A stretch of 25,930 nt of DNA, from contig JBGOUP010000011.1 of assembly GCA_041477655.1 (NCBI GenBank), forward strand, positions 1 to 25,930, written 5' to 3'. The stretch is from JBGOUP01 sp041477655 (GTDB taxonomy: Bacteria; Patescibacteriota; UBA1384; 2-12-FULL-50-11). The notes under the pieces are model-generated. The model was not told the origin of the DNA, ran no database searches, and was given only the letters and a program-made list of their open reading frames with translations. The position numbers were made by a program, and so were the translations under genes. This document shows positions 1 through 8,715 of this stretch, in pieces (the stretch's first letter is position 1; every line of letters begins with the position of its first letter).

Positions 1-2826
1 AACGGTTAGAATTATTGATAATCCAGAGCTTTCGTTCCCAGCATTGTCGACTGATCGAGCCGTGAATTTATAGACGCCTGGGGTTAGTGATGAAATCGTA
101 ACAGAATTACCAGGGCTACTCACCTCAACTGTCCGTATTAAGGCGCCTCCCGGATCAGTGTAAACGTAAATTTTTACCGATTTAAAGTCGTTGTCGCCAG
201 GATTATTCCAGCTTAATGATACTTTACCACCCCCTAGAGCATTGCCGTTGAAACTACTAACATTGCCCGGCGGTGAGTTATCTTTACTAACGTTAACATT
301 AATCGAATCGCTGGCAGTCGAGCCATTATTGGAGGTTAAAACGACGCTAACTGAATGCTGGCCGTTGGCTAAGGAATTAGCGCTGTAGCCAGCCGAGTAG
401 GGAGCGTCAGTATCGGTGGCGATGGCAGTGTTATCGATGAGAAACTCTACTGATTTAACGCCGCTGGCGGCCGCTCCACTAACTTCAATACTGAACTGAC
501 CTGAAACCGTCGAGCCATTAGTTGGCGCCGTAATATGAACAGTCGGGGCGATGTTGCCGCCTTGACACTTGTCGGTAGGTGGCTTATTGGTCAACCCCTT
601 GCTCTGGGCCCAAGCTTGAACCGGACCTTCCCACTTGGGATTGTCGGGCATTTCCGAGTGAATGTTAACAAAGGTTCGCATTTCGGCTAGCTCATCGGGA
701 ATCGAAGAATCGGCCAATAGACCATTTTCCTTACAGACTCGAACTTGAACGTGAACATCATCCTTGTCTTTGGGAACTTGCCAAGAGGCAAAAACATCTT
801 TAATCGGCTCCGAACCGTCAACCGGCAGTTTGTTGGAAAGTTTATCCACCGTCACTTCCTTGATGCCGTCGGGCCGATTGAACTGCTCGGCCGGATACAA
901 CTTCAAGACTCTTTGCATATAGTCGTGCCAAATTGGAGCGGCGGCCACCGAGCCACCAGCGTGATTCATCGAGGTGTTGTCATTGTTGCCGGCCCAGACT
1001 CCAGCCACCAGTTGGGGGGTGTAGCCGAGCGTCCAAGCGTCGCGGAATTCGTCGGTTGTGCCAGTCTTGGAGGCAACAGGCCGGTCACTTAGACTCAAAA
1101 GACTAACCGCCCGGCCAAAGACCGGTCGTTTGGCTTCGACGTCAGACAAAATACTGGTAATTTCGTAGGCGATTTGGGGATCGAGAACAACTCGAGCGTC
1201 TTTTTTCTGCTCGTGGTTATAAAGTTCCTTATTTTGGCTATCAACAATTTTCAGAACAGGCGTGGTTGGTACCAGCTGGCCGCCATTGGCGAAGACTCCG
1301 TAAGCGGTGGTCAGGTCAACCAACTTGACTTCGCCACCTCCCAGCACCAATGACAGGCCGTAGCGGTTTTTGTCGGTCAAGGTGGTGATGCCCATGTCGC
1401 TGGCCGTCTGCAGAGCCTTGTCCAGGCCAACCAAAGCTAAAGTTTTAACGGCCGGGATATTCAGCGATGAGCCAAGCGCTTGGCGGATTGATAGCGGTCC
1501 ACGAAAACCGCCATCGTAGTTGGTAGGTACATAGTTGCCAAAATCAGTTTTGAGATCAAATAAATTAAAAGCCGGATTATATTTATCTTTGAAAGCAGTA
1601 GCATAGACAACTGGCTTGAAAGAAGAACCTGGCTGGCGAAGGGCGGTAGTAACATTGTAGTTGCCAAACTGGGCTTGGTTGTAGTCTACCGAACCGACCA
1701 TGGATAATATCTCGCCGGTCTTGGGGTCAATAGCCACTAGACCAGCGTTACTGGCGCCAGCCCCTTTGAGAGTTTTATCTTTGGCGGCGCCAACCACATC
1801 TTCGGCTATCAGCTGTTTGTCTAAATCGAGCGTAGTCGTAACGGTCAAGCCACCCTCCTCAACTTTCTGCTCGGCCAATTGTCTATCGCCGAGCTGATCA
1901 GTGAAATAAGCGACTAGCCAGTCCTTAACAAACAAAACGAAGTGCGGAGCGGTGATTGAATCCTTTTTGGGTGAGAAGACCGGTTTGGTTGCTTTGGCTT
2001 CATCGGCTTGTTGTTTCGTCGCATAACCAAGCTCAACCATGCTATCAAGGGTGCTGTCACGCCGAGCGATCAGTTTATCGAGGTTTGGTCCGTAGGGCGA
2101 GTAGGTGCTTGGCGCTTGGGGGAGTGAGGCTAGAGTAGCCGCCTCGGCTAGGGTCAAATCTTTAGCGGATTTACCAAAGAACGATCGAGAGGCCGCCTCA
2201 ATCCCATAATTATTGCCGCCATAGGGGATTTGATTTAGATACATTGTTAAGATGTCGTCCTTGGAAAAGAGGAATTCCATCTCGATCGCCAAAATTCCTT
2301 CCTTGATTTTGCGAACAATTTTTTTGTCGTTGGAGAGGATAGTGTTTTTAACTAACTGTTGAGTGATAGTCGAACCTCCCTGGTTATAGTTGTGTGAGAA
2401 AACGTCAATAAACAAAGATCGAGCGATTCCTTTTGGGTCAACACCGGGATGCTCGTAGAATCTCTTATCTTCAATGGCGACCGTGGCCTGGCGAATATTG
2501 GTTGGGATGTCTTTGGCATCAACCAGTATCCGCTTTTTCTCACCAGAAATAGTATAAAGCTCCTTACCGTTTCGGTCGGTTAGTCTAGTAGACCCATGCG
2601 ATACCAGGGCTCGAATTTTGGTCGGCGTCGGCAAGTCTTTGGCAAACCAGGCAAAAAGAAATACCATCAACAGAACAAATCCGCCTAAGAACCAGAGACT
2701 AATAATGCCTAGCCTCTTCCAGCTAAATTTGCCTTTTTTGTAGAAAAGCCGCTGGTGGAGCTTGGTTAATCCAACCGGGCCGGCAACAGATTTTCTAAAG
2801 TGTGGCCAAGGAATTCGTAGTTTCAT
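1..2826 (-). CDS. Class A penicillin-binding protein (bifunctional transglycosylase/transpeptidase), 3' end outside the window
   Basis: The frame is open from ATG 2826 to the window edge (942 codons, no stop), so the C-terminus is missing. It polymerises and cross-links peptidoglycan on the outer face of the cytoplasmic membrane. A basic N-terminus is followed by one membrane anchor near residues 40-62. The GT51 glycosyltransferase domain comes next, with the EDKRFYEHPG motif (Glu119 presumed catalytic) and GGSTITQQLVKN. The transpeptidase domain has SSFK (Ser401 nucleophile) and KTGTT (Lys587). Behind it lie two extracellular modules: an Ig-like segment with VHITAPTNGSTV and SVEFLIDN, and a fibronectin-III-like segment with VSLSWNNPGDNDF, probably for wall or surface binding. 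It is transcribed divergently from tyrS. Seen: the motifs and order. Known: the family chemistry. Inferred: the role of the appended domains. No strong Shine-Dalgarno sequence precedes the start. Confidence 0.93.
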   Translation of the reverse strand, partial: MKLRIPWPHFRKSVAGPVGLTKLHQRLFYKKGKFSWKRLGIISLWFLGGFVLLMVFLFAWFAKDLPTPTKIRALVSHGSTRLTDRNGKELYTISGEKKRILVDAKDIPTNIRQATVAIEDKRFYEHPGVDPKGIARSLFIDVFSHNYNQGGSTITQQLVKNTILSNDKKIVRKIKEGILAIEMEFLFSKDDILTMYLNQIPYGGNNYGIEAASRSFFGKSAKDLTLAEAATLASLPQAPSTYSPYGPNLDKLIARRDSTLDSMVELGYATKQQADEAKATKPVFSPKKDSITAPHFVLFVKDWLVAYFTDQLGDRQLAEQKVEEGGLTVTTTLDLDKQLIAEDVVGAAKDKTLKGAGASNAGLVAIDPKTGEILSMVGSVDYNQAQFGNYNVTTALRQPGSSFKPVVYATAFKDKYNPAFNLFDLKTDFGNYVPTNYDGGFRGPLSIRQALGSSLNIPAVKTLALVGLDKALQTASDMGITTLTDKNRYGLSLVLGGGEVKLVDLTTAYGVFANGGQLVPTTPVLKIVDSQNKELYNHEQKKDARVVLDPQIAYEITSILSDVEAKRPVFGRAVSLLSLSDRPVASKTGTTDEFRDAWTLGYTPQLVAGVWAGNNDNTSMNHAGGSVAAAPIWHDYMQRVLKLYPAEQFNRPDGIKEVTVDKLSNKLPVDGSEPIKDVFASWQVPKDKDDVHVQVRVCKENGLLADSSIPDELAEMRTFVNIHSEMPDNPKWEGPVQAWAQSKGLTNKPPTDKCQGGNIAPTVHITAPTNGSTVSGQFSIEVSGAAASGVKSVEFLIDNTAIATDTDAPYSAGYSANSLANGQHSVSVVLTSNNGSTASDSINVNVSKDNSPPGNVSSFNGNALGGGKVSLSWNNPGDNDFKSVKIYVYTDPGGALIRTVEVSSPGNSVTISSLTPGVYKFTARSVDNAGNESSGLSIILTV

Positions 2827-2884
2827 AGGTTGTCCATAATTCAGTGTAGCGTCAATTGTTGGCGACGAACACAACCACTCCAAG

Positions 2885-2914
2885 TGGACAGAGTGTAGAT
2901 TAGACAGATATACT
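2885..2914 (+). promoter_or_regulatory. Predicted sigma70-type promoter for tyrS
   Basis: TGGACA (2885-2890) and TATACT (2909-2914) are separated by 18 bp; each matches the consensus at five of six positions. Transcription would begin near 2921, after the first ATG (2916) and about 4 nt before the second (2925). This argues for a nearly leaderless mRNA and for the second start. Confidence 0.6.
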
Positions 2915-2924
2915 AATGAAGTCA

Positions 2925-4103
2925 ATGGTAGCAACCGAAAATATCCTCAAAGATTTAGTCGTTACTGACGGCGTCATTGATCCGGAATCGTTGGATAGTC
3001 GGCTGACCTCGGGTAAAAAACTGGTAGTCAAGCTGGGAGTTGACCCGACAGCGCCCGATCTTCATTTGGGTCACGTGGTGGTTCTGACTCTACTCAAACG
3101 TTTTCAAGAGCTAGGTCACCAAACCTATTTGGTCATTGGTGATTTTACAGCCATGATCGGCGATCCTTCGGGTAGAAGTGCGGCACGTCCAATTTTGACT
3201 CAAGACGAAATAGAGGCCAATGTCCAAACCTACATAGAACAAGCCGGAAAAGTTCTTAATCTTGACCGAACCAAAATAGTTAATAACTCTAGCTGGCTCT
3301 CGGCAATGACTGCCCAAGAGCTGATTGAGTTTTTTGGGCATATTAGTCTGAATACCCTAATTGCCCGGGAAGATTTTGCCAAACGTTTAGCTAGTGGTCT
3401 ACCTGTCGGTTTGCAGGAATTAGTCTATCCGGTTCTCCAAGCTATCGACTCTTATCAGCTCAAAGCCGATGTTGAATTGGGCGGCCAGGATCAACGTCTT
3501 AACCTTCTAGCGGTTCGAGATATTCAAAAAAAACTCGGTCAGAATCCCGAAGACATCATTATGACCAAAATTTTAATCGGCACCGATGGCAAACGTAAAA
3601 TGAGTAAGAGCTACGATAATTACATCGGGGTTTCGGAGGTCGCCGATGAGCAATTTGGCAAAATAATGAGCATTCCTGACTCTCTGATTGATGATTATGC
3701 CCAGTTGGTTTTGGGAATGAATGCGGAAGTACGACGAGAACTGCTATCAATCCATCCGCGTGACGCCAAAATGAAACTAGCCCAGGCAATTGTCGCCAAG
3801 TTTCACGACCAGAAAGCGGCCAAATCTGCCGCGGATAATTTCCGACAGATCTATCAGCAGGGCAGTGTGCCGGAAGATAAATATATCCAGAAACATTTTC
3901 CCCAAGCCGATCTGCTCTTAGACGATTTGGTCAGCCAAGTTGGCCAGGTCAGTAAATCAGAAGCCACTCGTCTTATAACTCAAGAAGCCATCAAGATTAA
4001 CGGCCAACTTGCTACCGATGCTCGGCTACGAGTAAACTTAAGCTCGGAGGGTCTAACGCTACATATAGGCAAACATGGATTCTATAAAATTAAACGTCGG
4101 TAA
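2925..4103 (+). CDS. tyrS: Tyrosyl-tRNA synthetase
   Basis: Charges tRNA-Tyr with tyrosine in the cytoplasm. The class I catalytic core carries DLHLGH (HIGH motif, residues about 47-50) and KRKMSKS (KMSKS 225-229), with the GDFTAMIGDPSGRS and GGQDQRLN segments typical of the family. The last 60 or so residues form an S4-like RNA-binding domain (SKSEATRLITQEAIKINGQ). About 392 aa, a normal length. An in-frame ATG at 2916 would add three residues. I prefer 2925 because the promoter just upstream would start the transcript near 2921, and neither ATG has a Shine-Dalgarno sequence. The last 29 nt overlap the start of the following pilin-like gene, which suggests coupling. A tRNA-Tyr gene lies at 12246. 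Confidence 0.95.
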   Translation: MVATENILKDLVVTDGVIDPESLDSRLTSGKKLVVKLGVDPTAPDLHLGHVVVLTLLKRFQELGHQTYLVIGDFTAMIGDPSGRSAARPILTQDEIEANVQTYIEQAGKVLNLDRTKIVNNSSWLSAMTAQELIEFFGHISLNTLIAREDFAKRLASGLPVGLQELVYPVLQAIDSYQLKADVELGGQDQRLNLLAVRDIQKKLGQNPEDIIMTKILIGTDGKRKMSKSYDNYIGVSEVADEQFGKIMSIPDSLIDDYAQLVLGMNAEVRRELLSIHPRDAKMKLAQAIVAKFHDQKAAKSAADNFRQIYQQGSVPEDKYIQKHFPQADLLLDDLVSQVGQVSKSEATRLITQEAIKINGQLATDARLRVNLSSEGLTLHIGKHGFYKIKRR

Positions 4104-4815
4104 TTGGTTAGTTTGGTGGCCTGTCCGGCATAAACGATCGGCCTTCACCCTGATTGAGGCCCTGACAGTGGTAGCCCTCATCGGCATCTTGGCCTCAATT
4201 ACCCTTTATGTTTACAAGGGCTATCGGTCTCGTCTGCGTGATACCAAACGTAAATCAGATTTGACCGCCATCTCCCTGGGTTTTCAGGCTCGTTTTCAGG
4301 CCACTGCCTGTACCAGTTCAAGCGATGTTGGCATCTATCCGGGCGGTTCAGCCGCCCATCTATCTTGGAAAAAAGTGGCCGACTTGGTTAGGTGGCCGGA
4401 TCCAGAACTTGGCCAGTCCGACAGCTGTGGTCCGTTTTCGGAATTTCTCTCGAGTTTGCCCGAAGATCCAAGCTATCGAACCAAAGACAATCCTGGCGAT
4501 CCAAATGCTGGCAGATTCCTGGCTCCGTCATTCGGATTTGTTGGTCTGTTTGACCTGAAACTGGCTTACGCCCAAACCGACACAACCACCAATATTCCTC
4601 TTTATGCCCCATATCTGTTTAACCTTACGGCGGATTCTCACCATTACCGGTTAGCGGCAATGCTTGAGACCCCTATACAAACCCACACCGAAATAGTTAA
4701 AATGGACAGCGATTGGGTGGCTGTGTTTGGTGGCAGTGCATTTGGCCAGACAAGTGATTACGACGGAAGTCATGATCCTAATAAACAAGAGTATAATTAC
4801 TTCATTGGCAACTAG
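4075..4815 (+). CDS. Type IV pilin-like protein with N-terminal methylation motif
   Basis: A 246-aa prepilin-like protein exported by the type IV pilus or pseudopilus route. After a 23-residue leader ending KRSA comes the class III signal FTLIEALTVVALIGILASI: Ala at -1 instead of the usual Gly, Phe at +1, Glu at +5, and a hydrophobic helix of about 20 residues. The remainder is a globular domain with cysteines (ACTSS and DSCGPF) that may pair. ATG 4075 is the only standard start in this frame near the motif and lies inside tyrS, 29 nt before its end, so translation is probably coupled. It is far from the main pilus genes (13.3-24 kb) and diverges from those pilins after the signal helix. It could be a minor pilin or a pseudopilin of a competence-type system; the sequence does not decide. 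Confidence 0.82.
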   Translation: MDSIKLNVGNWLVWWPVRHKRSAFTLIEALTVVALIGILASITLYVYKGYRSRLRDTKRKSDLTAISLGFQARFQATACTSSSDVGIYPGGSAAHLSWKKVADLVRWPDPELGQSDSCGPFSEFLSSLPEDPSYRTKDNPGDPNAGRFLAPSFGFVGLFDLKLAYAQTDTTTNIPLYAPYLFNLTADSHHYRLAAMLETPIQTHTEIVKMDSDWVAVFGGSAFGQTSDYDGSHDPNKQEYNYFIGN

Positions 4816-4875
4816 TTTCGTTGTTGAGTAGTCTGGCAATTTATCCACATCTTGGAAAAGTTAGAAAATAAATCA

Positions 4876-6468
4876 ATGATTTTCGGCAAGCTTCATCAAT
4901 CTGTTCGTCAGGCTTATCGGCAGGTTTTTCACGCCGATCCGCCTAAGTTTGAGGTTGAAAGTGCCAAACAACCGATGTTTGGCGATTTCTCAACCAATAT
5001 CGCTCTAGTTTGCGCTAAGGATCTTGGCGGCTCGCCAATAGCCGTAGCTCAAAAAATTGTTCACGAACTGGAACGCTCCAGCGTTTTTCGTAATGTATCG
5101 GTAAGTACACCTGGCTTTATCAACTTTACCATTACCAATGAGCACCTGACCCAAATCGCTCGGGAAATCATCGGTCACCCAGATAAATTCGGTCGAAGTG
5201 ATTTAGGCACCGAAATTCGGGTGCTGGTTGAATATATCTCGGCTAACCCGACCGGGCCGCTAACCTTGGCCAATGGCCGAGGAGCGTTTGTTGGCGAGTC
5301 GATCGCCAAGGTATTGGAGCTGTATGGCTGTAAAGTCGCTCGAGAGTACTACGTTAATGATCGCGGCGGTCAGATTGAGGCCTTAGGCCATTCCGTTCTT
5401 CAAGATGATCAAGCCCAGTACTCGGGTGAGTATGTTCAAGAGTTAGCTAAACGTTTGCAGACCGACCAAAAACCAAGTCAAATTGGCGAACAGGCATCGG
5501 CAATTATTTTAGAAGAGATGATTAAGCCGACTCTGCGAGAGGTTGGCATAAATTTTCATCAATTTTTCTCGGAGGCCTCGCTTTATAAAACTGGTGTATT
5601 TAAGAGAGCTATGGATTTGCTCAAAGCTGGCGGGCTTGTCTATGAAGCCGAAGGCGCGACTTGGCTAGCCACAACCAGATTCGGTGACGACAAAGACCGG
5701 GTCTTAATCAAGGCTGATGGCGAGGAGACCTACTTTGCTTCCGACATTGCCTACCACAGCTATAAGGTTCAAAGAGGCTACCATCGGTTGATTAATGTCC
5801 TGGGTGCCGATCATTCCAACTACACCAAACAATTGGATATGGTCATAAACGGCGTCTTGCGTGACAGTTTCACCTGGGGCGGCCAGATGGACTGGGTCGT
5901 CACCCAACTTGTCCGATTATTAAAAGACGGCCAAGAGGTAAAGATGTCTAAACGAACCGGTACTTATGTGCCGCTCGATGAGCTACTCGATCAAGTCGGA
6001 GCTGACGTAACTCGATTCTTTTTCTTGAGCCGAAGTATTGATACTCATCTAGACTTTGATCTTAATCTGGCCCTATCTCGTTCCAGCCAGAACCCAGTTT
6101 TCTATATTCAGTACGCCTACGCCCGAATCAGCTCAATTTTTCGCCAGTTTTCCAAAAACGAAGAGTTTGAGATACCCGACAGAATAATAATCACCCAGCC
6201 ACTGGAGCGACGGTTACTATTGCGGATTATCCAGTTCCCCGATCTGGTTGAAGATATTGCCGGCAACCTTGAGGTCCACCGTCTGACCCATTTTGCCACG
6301 AGTTTGGCCACGGATTTGCACTCTTTTTATGAGCAACTCCGGGTTGAAGGGGAGAAACCAGAAATTGCCCAATCCCGTCTAGCTATTCTCAAGGCCACCA
6401 GCCTGACTATTAAAAAAACTCTGGATCTGATCGGTATCTCGGCTCCTTCCAGAATGGTCCGCGACTAA
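4876..6468 (+). CDS. argS: Arginyl-tRNA synthetase
   Basis: Charges tRNA-Arg. Domain order fits ArgRS: an N-terminal additional domain (MFGDFSTNIAL, GFINFTI), a class I core beginning EYISANPTGPL, the KMSKR loop (356-360, followed by TGTYVPLDELLDQVGADVTRF), and a C-terminal DALR anticodon-binding domain (NPVFYIQYAYARISSI onward). About 530 aa, on the short side of normal. Odd point: the HIGH signature, normally HxGH or HxGN after NPTGPL, reads TLAN (Thr130-Asn133), so both histidine positions are substituted. An upstream TTG (4852) would add eight residues; I prefer ATG 4876 although neither has a clear Shine-Dalgarno sequence. The stop overlaps the stop of the convergent gene by 4 bp. Confidence 0.94.
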   Translation: MIFGKLHQSVRQAYRQVFHADPPKFEVESAKQPMFGDFSTNIALVCAKDLGGSPIAVAQKIVHELERSSVFRNVSVSTPGFINFTITNEHLTQIAREIIGHPDKFGRSDLGTEIRVLVEYISANPTGPLTLANGRGAFVGESIAKVLELYGCKVAREYYVNDRGGQIEALGHSVLQDDQAQYSGEYVQELAKRLQTDQKPSQIGEQASAIILEEMIKPTLREVGINFHQFFSEASLYKTGVFKRAMDLLKAGGLVYEAEGATWLATTRFGDDKDRVLIKADGEETYFASDIAYHSYKVQRGYHRLINVLGADHSNYTKQLDMVINGVLRDSFTWGGQMDWVVTQLVRLLKDGQEVKMSKRTGTYVPLDELLDQVGADVTRFFFLSRSIDTHLDFDLNLALSRSSQNPVFYIQYAYARISSIFRQFSKNEEFEIPDRIIITQPLERRLLLRIIQFPDLVEDIAGNLEVHRLTHFATSLATDLHSFYEQLRVEGEKPEIAQSRLAILKATSLTIKKTLDLIGISAPSRMVRD

Positions 6469-8390
6469 ACTGGTAAAAGATAGACCGACTTGCCAATTAA
6501 TAACCAAATAGATTTGCCATCTGAATCCAGCCGGATATTGTTGATTGGTTCGGAACTAATTAGATACCGTTGGCTGGTCAACTGTCCTTTTGAGTCATAA
6601 CTGACCAATAATTTGCCACTGGAGACCCAAATCGTGTCATCATTTGGATTAGTTTTCAGTCGAATTGGTATGCCATCGGTGATGGCTCTAAAAGATACGT
6701 CTCCAACTTTATCAGCTTTAAAACTTTTGACCATGCCGTTGCTATCAATGGCTATGATTTGGCTATCAACACTCCAATCAGTCAGCTCAAAATTATCGAC
6801 TGTCTGGGCTCTAACGAACATCGATGGGTTAGCAATCTGACCGTTGAAGCGGCTAATCTTGTAAAAACTTTTGCTGTCAGTTGAGTAGATGTAGAGGTTT
6901 TTGTTAAATAATTGGAGCAATTTTTGACCGGTGGCTATGGCACTCGGCAGAGCTAGAGCCTTAACCTGCCTATCTTTGGCTGAAACTGACCAAATCGTCC
7001 CACTCTTATCCGTTACTAGAGCGGAATTGGCGTTGATTGCGATCACATCAGTTGGGGCGACGATCGGTTGTGATTGGTCAATTTTGGTCAACACATCCTT
7101 GTCTAATTTCCAGCACTGGCCGGTGCTATCAACGACAAAAATGGTTGAATCAGTCACATCTATATCTAGGCCTAGTTCGGGAAGCTCGTTCTTGACAGCC
7201 GGTAGGCTGGTTAATTTAATACCCTTACTAGCCAGCGTTTCAGTCAACTTTTTCTGATCTTCACCAGAAAGAGCGGAAAAACTTTTAACGTCTAGCTTTG
7301 AATCTAGTAACGACAAGTACTTGTCTGGTGGGGCCGAAGATAGATCGTCAACTAATGTCGGTTGTTTTATTTCTTTTTTGAGGCTGGCAAAGCGCTCCTT
7401 GCCTAACTTTACGCCGAAGACTAATAGAAGAATAAAAATTATCAAACCGATTAGATTGAGATTAATTCTGGGTAATCGTCGTCGGGGTCTAGCCACTGGT
7501 TCCAGCTCCTGATCACCGTCCGGCTCAACCTGATCTGGTTGAGCCTCTTTGTTTTTATCATCATTTCTTGGGAGTTTTTGGCCAATAGCCCGTCCCAAGC
7601 TGGACAATTTATGTGTCAGTGACGTCAACCAACCTGTCGGTAGCCGTAGCCTGGGTAGTTTGACGGGTACAAAGGCTCGTAACTCCTCCCAAAAGATCGT
7701 TTTCTCGGTCTGTTCTGCCGGTTGCTTTGGGTTAACAACACAGAACCCGCTTAGTAGTTGCCGTAACGGTTCATCGAGTTTCAAAAAAGTGCTGGTCATC
7801 ATTTCTGATAGATCGTCAACCGTTTGAATAGGTAGCGGCTGGTTATCCTCAAAGGTCTGACCGAAAAGTTTTGTGCCAGCCAGAATTAATTCCCCAGCCT
7901 TTAAATCACCGCTGGTGACTTCGGCGAAATACTTTGCCTGGTCAGCCTCTGACTGGGGGTAAAGCTTGATGACTTTTTGACTTCGTTGCAATAGTATCTC
8001 GGAAGAGCCGATAGCTGAAAAATGAACGTTATCTTCATAAATTAAGGCTACCACAGCGCCAATTGTGGTTGACAATTTTTCATAAGCCTTCTCCAACACC
8101 AAATTGACCGATTTTAGAGCTCGCTCAAACCCAAGTAACAGCGACGGGCTTTCTGATTGGCTAAAGTCTTTGATTAATGTATTTATCAACAACTGACCGT
8201 ACTGACTGGCCGGATGCCAAGGGTTGTTAATCTCCAATGAAATCGCCAAAACTACCCTTTTGTTAGCGACTTCGAGGTGATGGAATTGAGTGGTGAGATA
8301 ACGGTCAGTTAAGCGGTCTTTATTGGTAAATCGAACTAGTGAAAGATTTGTCTTGGTCTTCTCCGGCGGATCGTAAAATTCATCTGCCAT
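6465..8390 (-). CDS. Membrane protein with PP2C-like N-terminus and beta-propeller-like extracellular C-terminus (function unknown)
   Basis: A 641-aa protein I cannot assign to a named family with certainty. Residues about 1-230 look like a degenerate PP2C-type phosphatase fold (alternating strands such as KRVVLAISLEIN, TTIGAVVALIYEDNVHFSAIGSSEILL, SGDLKAGELILAGTKLF), but the usual metal-binding aspartate motifs are not evident, so it may be inactive. A basic, acidic and proline-rich linker (about 270-305) leads to one membrane helix (IGLIIFILLLVFGVKLG, about 308-325). The remainder is a chain of repeated beta-rich segments (FVVDSTGQCWKLD, ALVTDKSGTIWSVS, IWVSSGKLLVSYDSKGQ), most like a propeller. 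The layout suggests a transmembrane sensor or signalling protein. Convergent with argS (4-bp overlap of stops) and preceded by a small inverted repeat. Confidence 0.75.
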   Translation of the reverse strand: MADEFYDPPEKTKTNLSLVRFTNKDRLTDRYLTTQFHHLEVANKRVVLAISLEINNPWHPASQYGQLLINTLIKDFSQSESPSLLLGFERALKSVNLVLEKAYEKLSTTIGAVVALIYEDNVHFSAIGSSEILLQRSQKVIKLYPQSEADQAKYFAEVTSGDLKAGELILAGTKLFGQTFEDNQPLPIQTVDDLSEMMTSTFLKLDEPLRQLLSGFCVVNPKQPAEQTEKTIFWEELRAFVPVKLPRLRLPTGWLTSLTHKLSSLGRAIGQKLPRNDDKNKEAQPDQVEPDGDQELEPVARPRRRLPRINLNLIGLIIFILLLVFGVKLGKERFASLKKEIKQPTLVDDLSSAPPDKYLSLLDSKLDVKSFSALSGEDQKKLTETLASKGIKLTSLPAVKNELPELGLDIDVTDSTIFVVDSTGQCWKLDKDVLTKIDQSQPIVAPTDVIAINANSALVTDKSGTIWSVSAKDRQVKALALPSAIATGQKLLQLFNKNLYIYSTDSKSFYKISRFNGQIANPSMFVRAQTVDNFELTDWSVDSQIIAIDSNGMVKSFKADKVGDVSFRAITDGIPIRLKTNPNDDTIWVSSGKLLVSYDSKGQLTSQRYLISSEPINNIRLDSDGKSIWLLIGKSVYLLPV

Positions 8391-8414
8391 TGGTATGAGC
8401 CATATGTAACAGAA

Positions 8415-8431
8415 TTGGCAGTGTATGCCAA
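8415..8431. promoter_or_regulatory. Inverted repeat TTGGCA-N5-TGCCAA upstream of the 641-aa gene
   Basis: Perfect 6-bp arms (8415-8420 and 8426-8431), 25 bp upstream of the ATG at 8390. On the minus strand one arm (TTGGCA) also resembles a -35 box. It is a plausible operator or core promoter; no clear -10 hexamer is visible. Confidence 0.3.
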
Positions 8432-8476
8432 ATATTAATGATGCGTGAGCCTGAATGCATCACTCAAAATCAATTG

Positions 8477-8549
8477 TCGGGGCAGTGAGGCTCGAACTCA
8501 CGACCTCCGGACCCCCAGCCCGGCGCGCTACCAACTGCGCTATACCCCG
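8477..8549 (-). tRNA. tRNA-Pro (anticodon GGG)
   Basis: On the minus strand a full cloverleaf folds: acceptor CGGGGTA with TGCCCCG, D stem GCGC/GCGC, anticodon stem CCGGG/TCCGG with loop CTGGGGG (T33, anticodon GGG), a five-base variable loop and T arm GTGAG-TTCGAGC-CTCAC. The discriminator is A and CCA is not encoded. Partial copies of the 5' end occur just upstream of the gene (8575-8642). Confidence 0.95.
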
Positions 8550-8562
8550 AAGGGGTTCAGGA

Positions 8563-8642
8563 GCGGCATCTGCCGCGACTATACCCCGATGAAAGAATTG
8601 AATCGGGGGCTAGGAACGACCCAATTCGCGACTGTGCCCCGA
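8563..8642. repeat. Two partial copies of the tRNA-Pro 5' end with a hairpin
   Basis: The + strand segment that ends the tRNA (CTGCGCTATACCCCGA, to 8550) recurs as GCGACTATACCCCGA (8575-8589) and GCGACTGTGCCCCGA (8628-8642), in the same orientation and about 40-53 bp apart. A perfect hairpin GCGGCA-TC-TGCCGC lies at 8563-8576. I see no coding sequence in 8550-8715. Confidence 0.5.
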
Positions 8643-8715
8643 AACGAACGAAGTGAATGTCCAGCTGGCGATATGATAACGATTTTTACCAACAAATTAA
8701 AGCTAGAATGTCTGT

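Noticed and set aside
745..1092. Plus-strand frames of 60-115 codons opposite the penicillin-binding protein
   Set aside because: Shadows of the strong minus-strand coding frame; compositions are not protein-like and no starts are supported.
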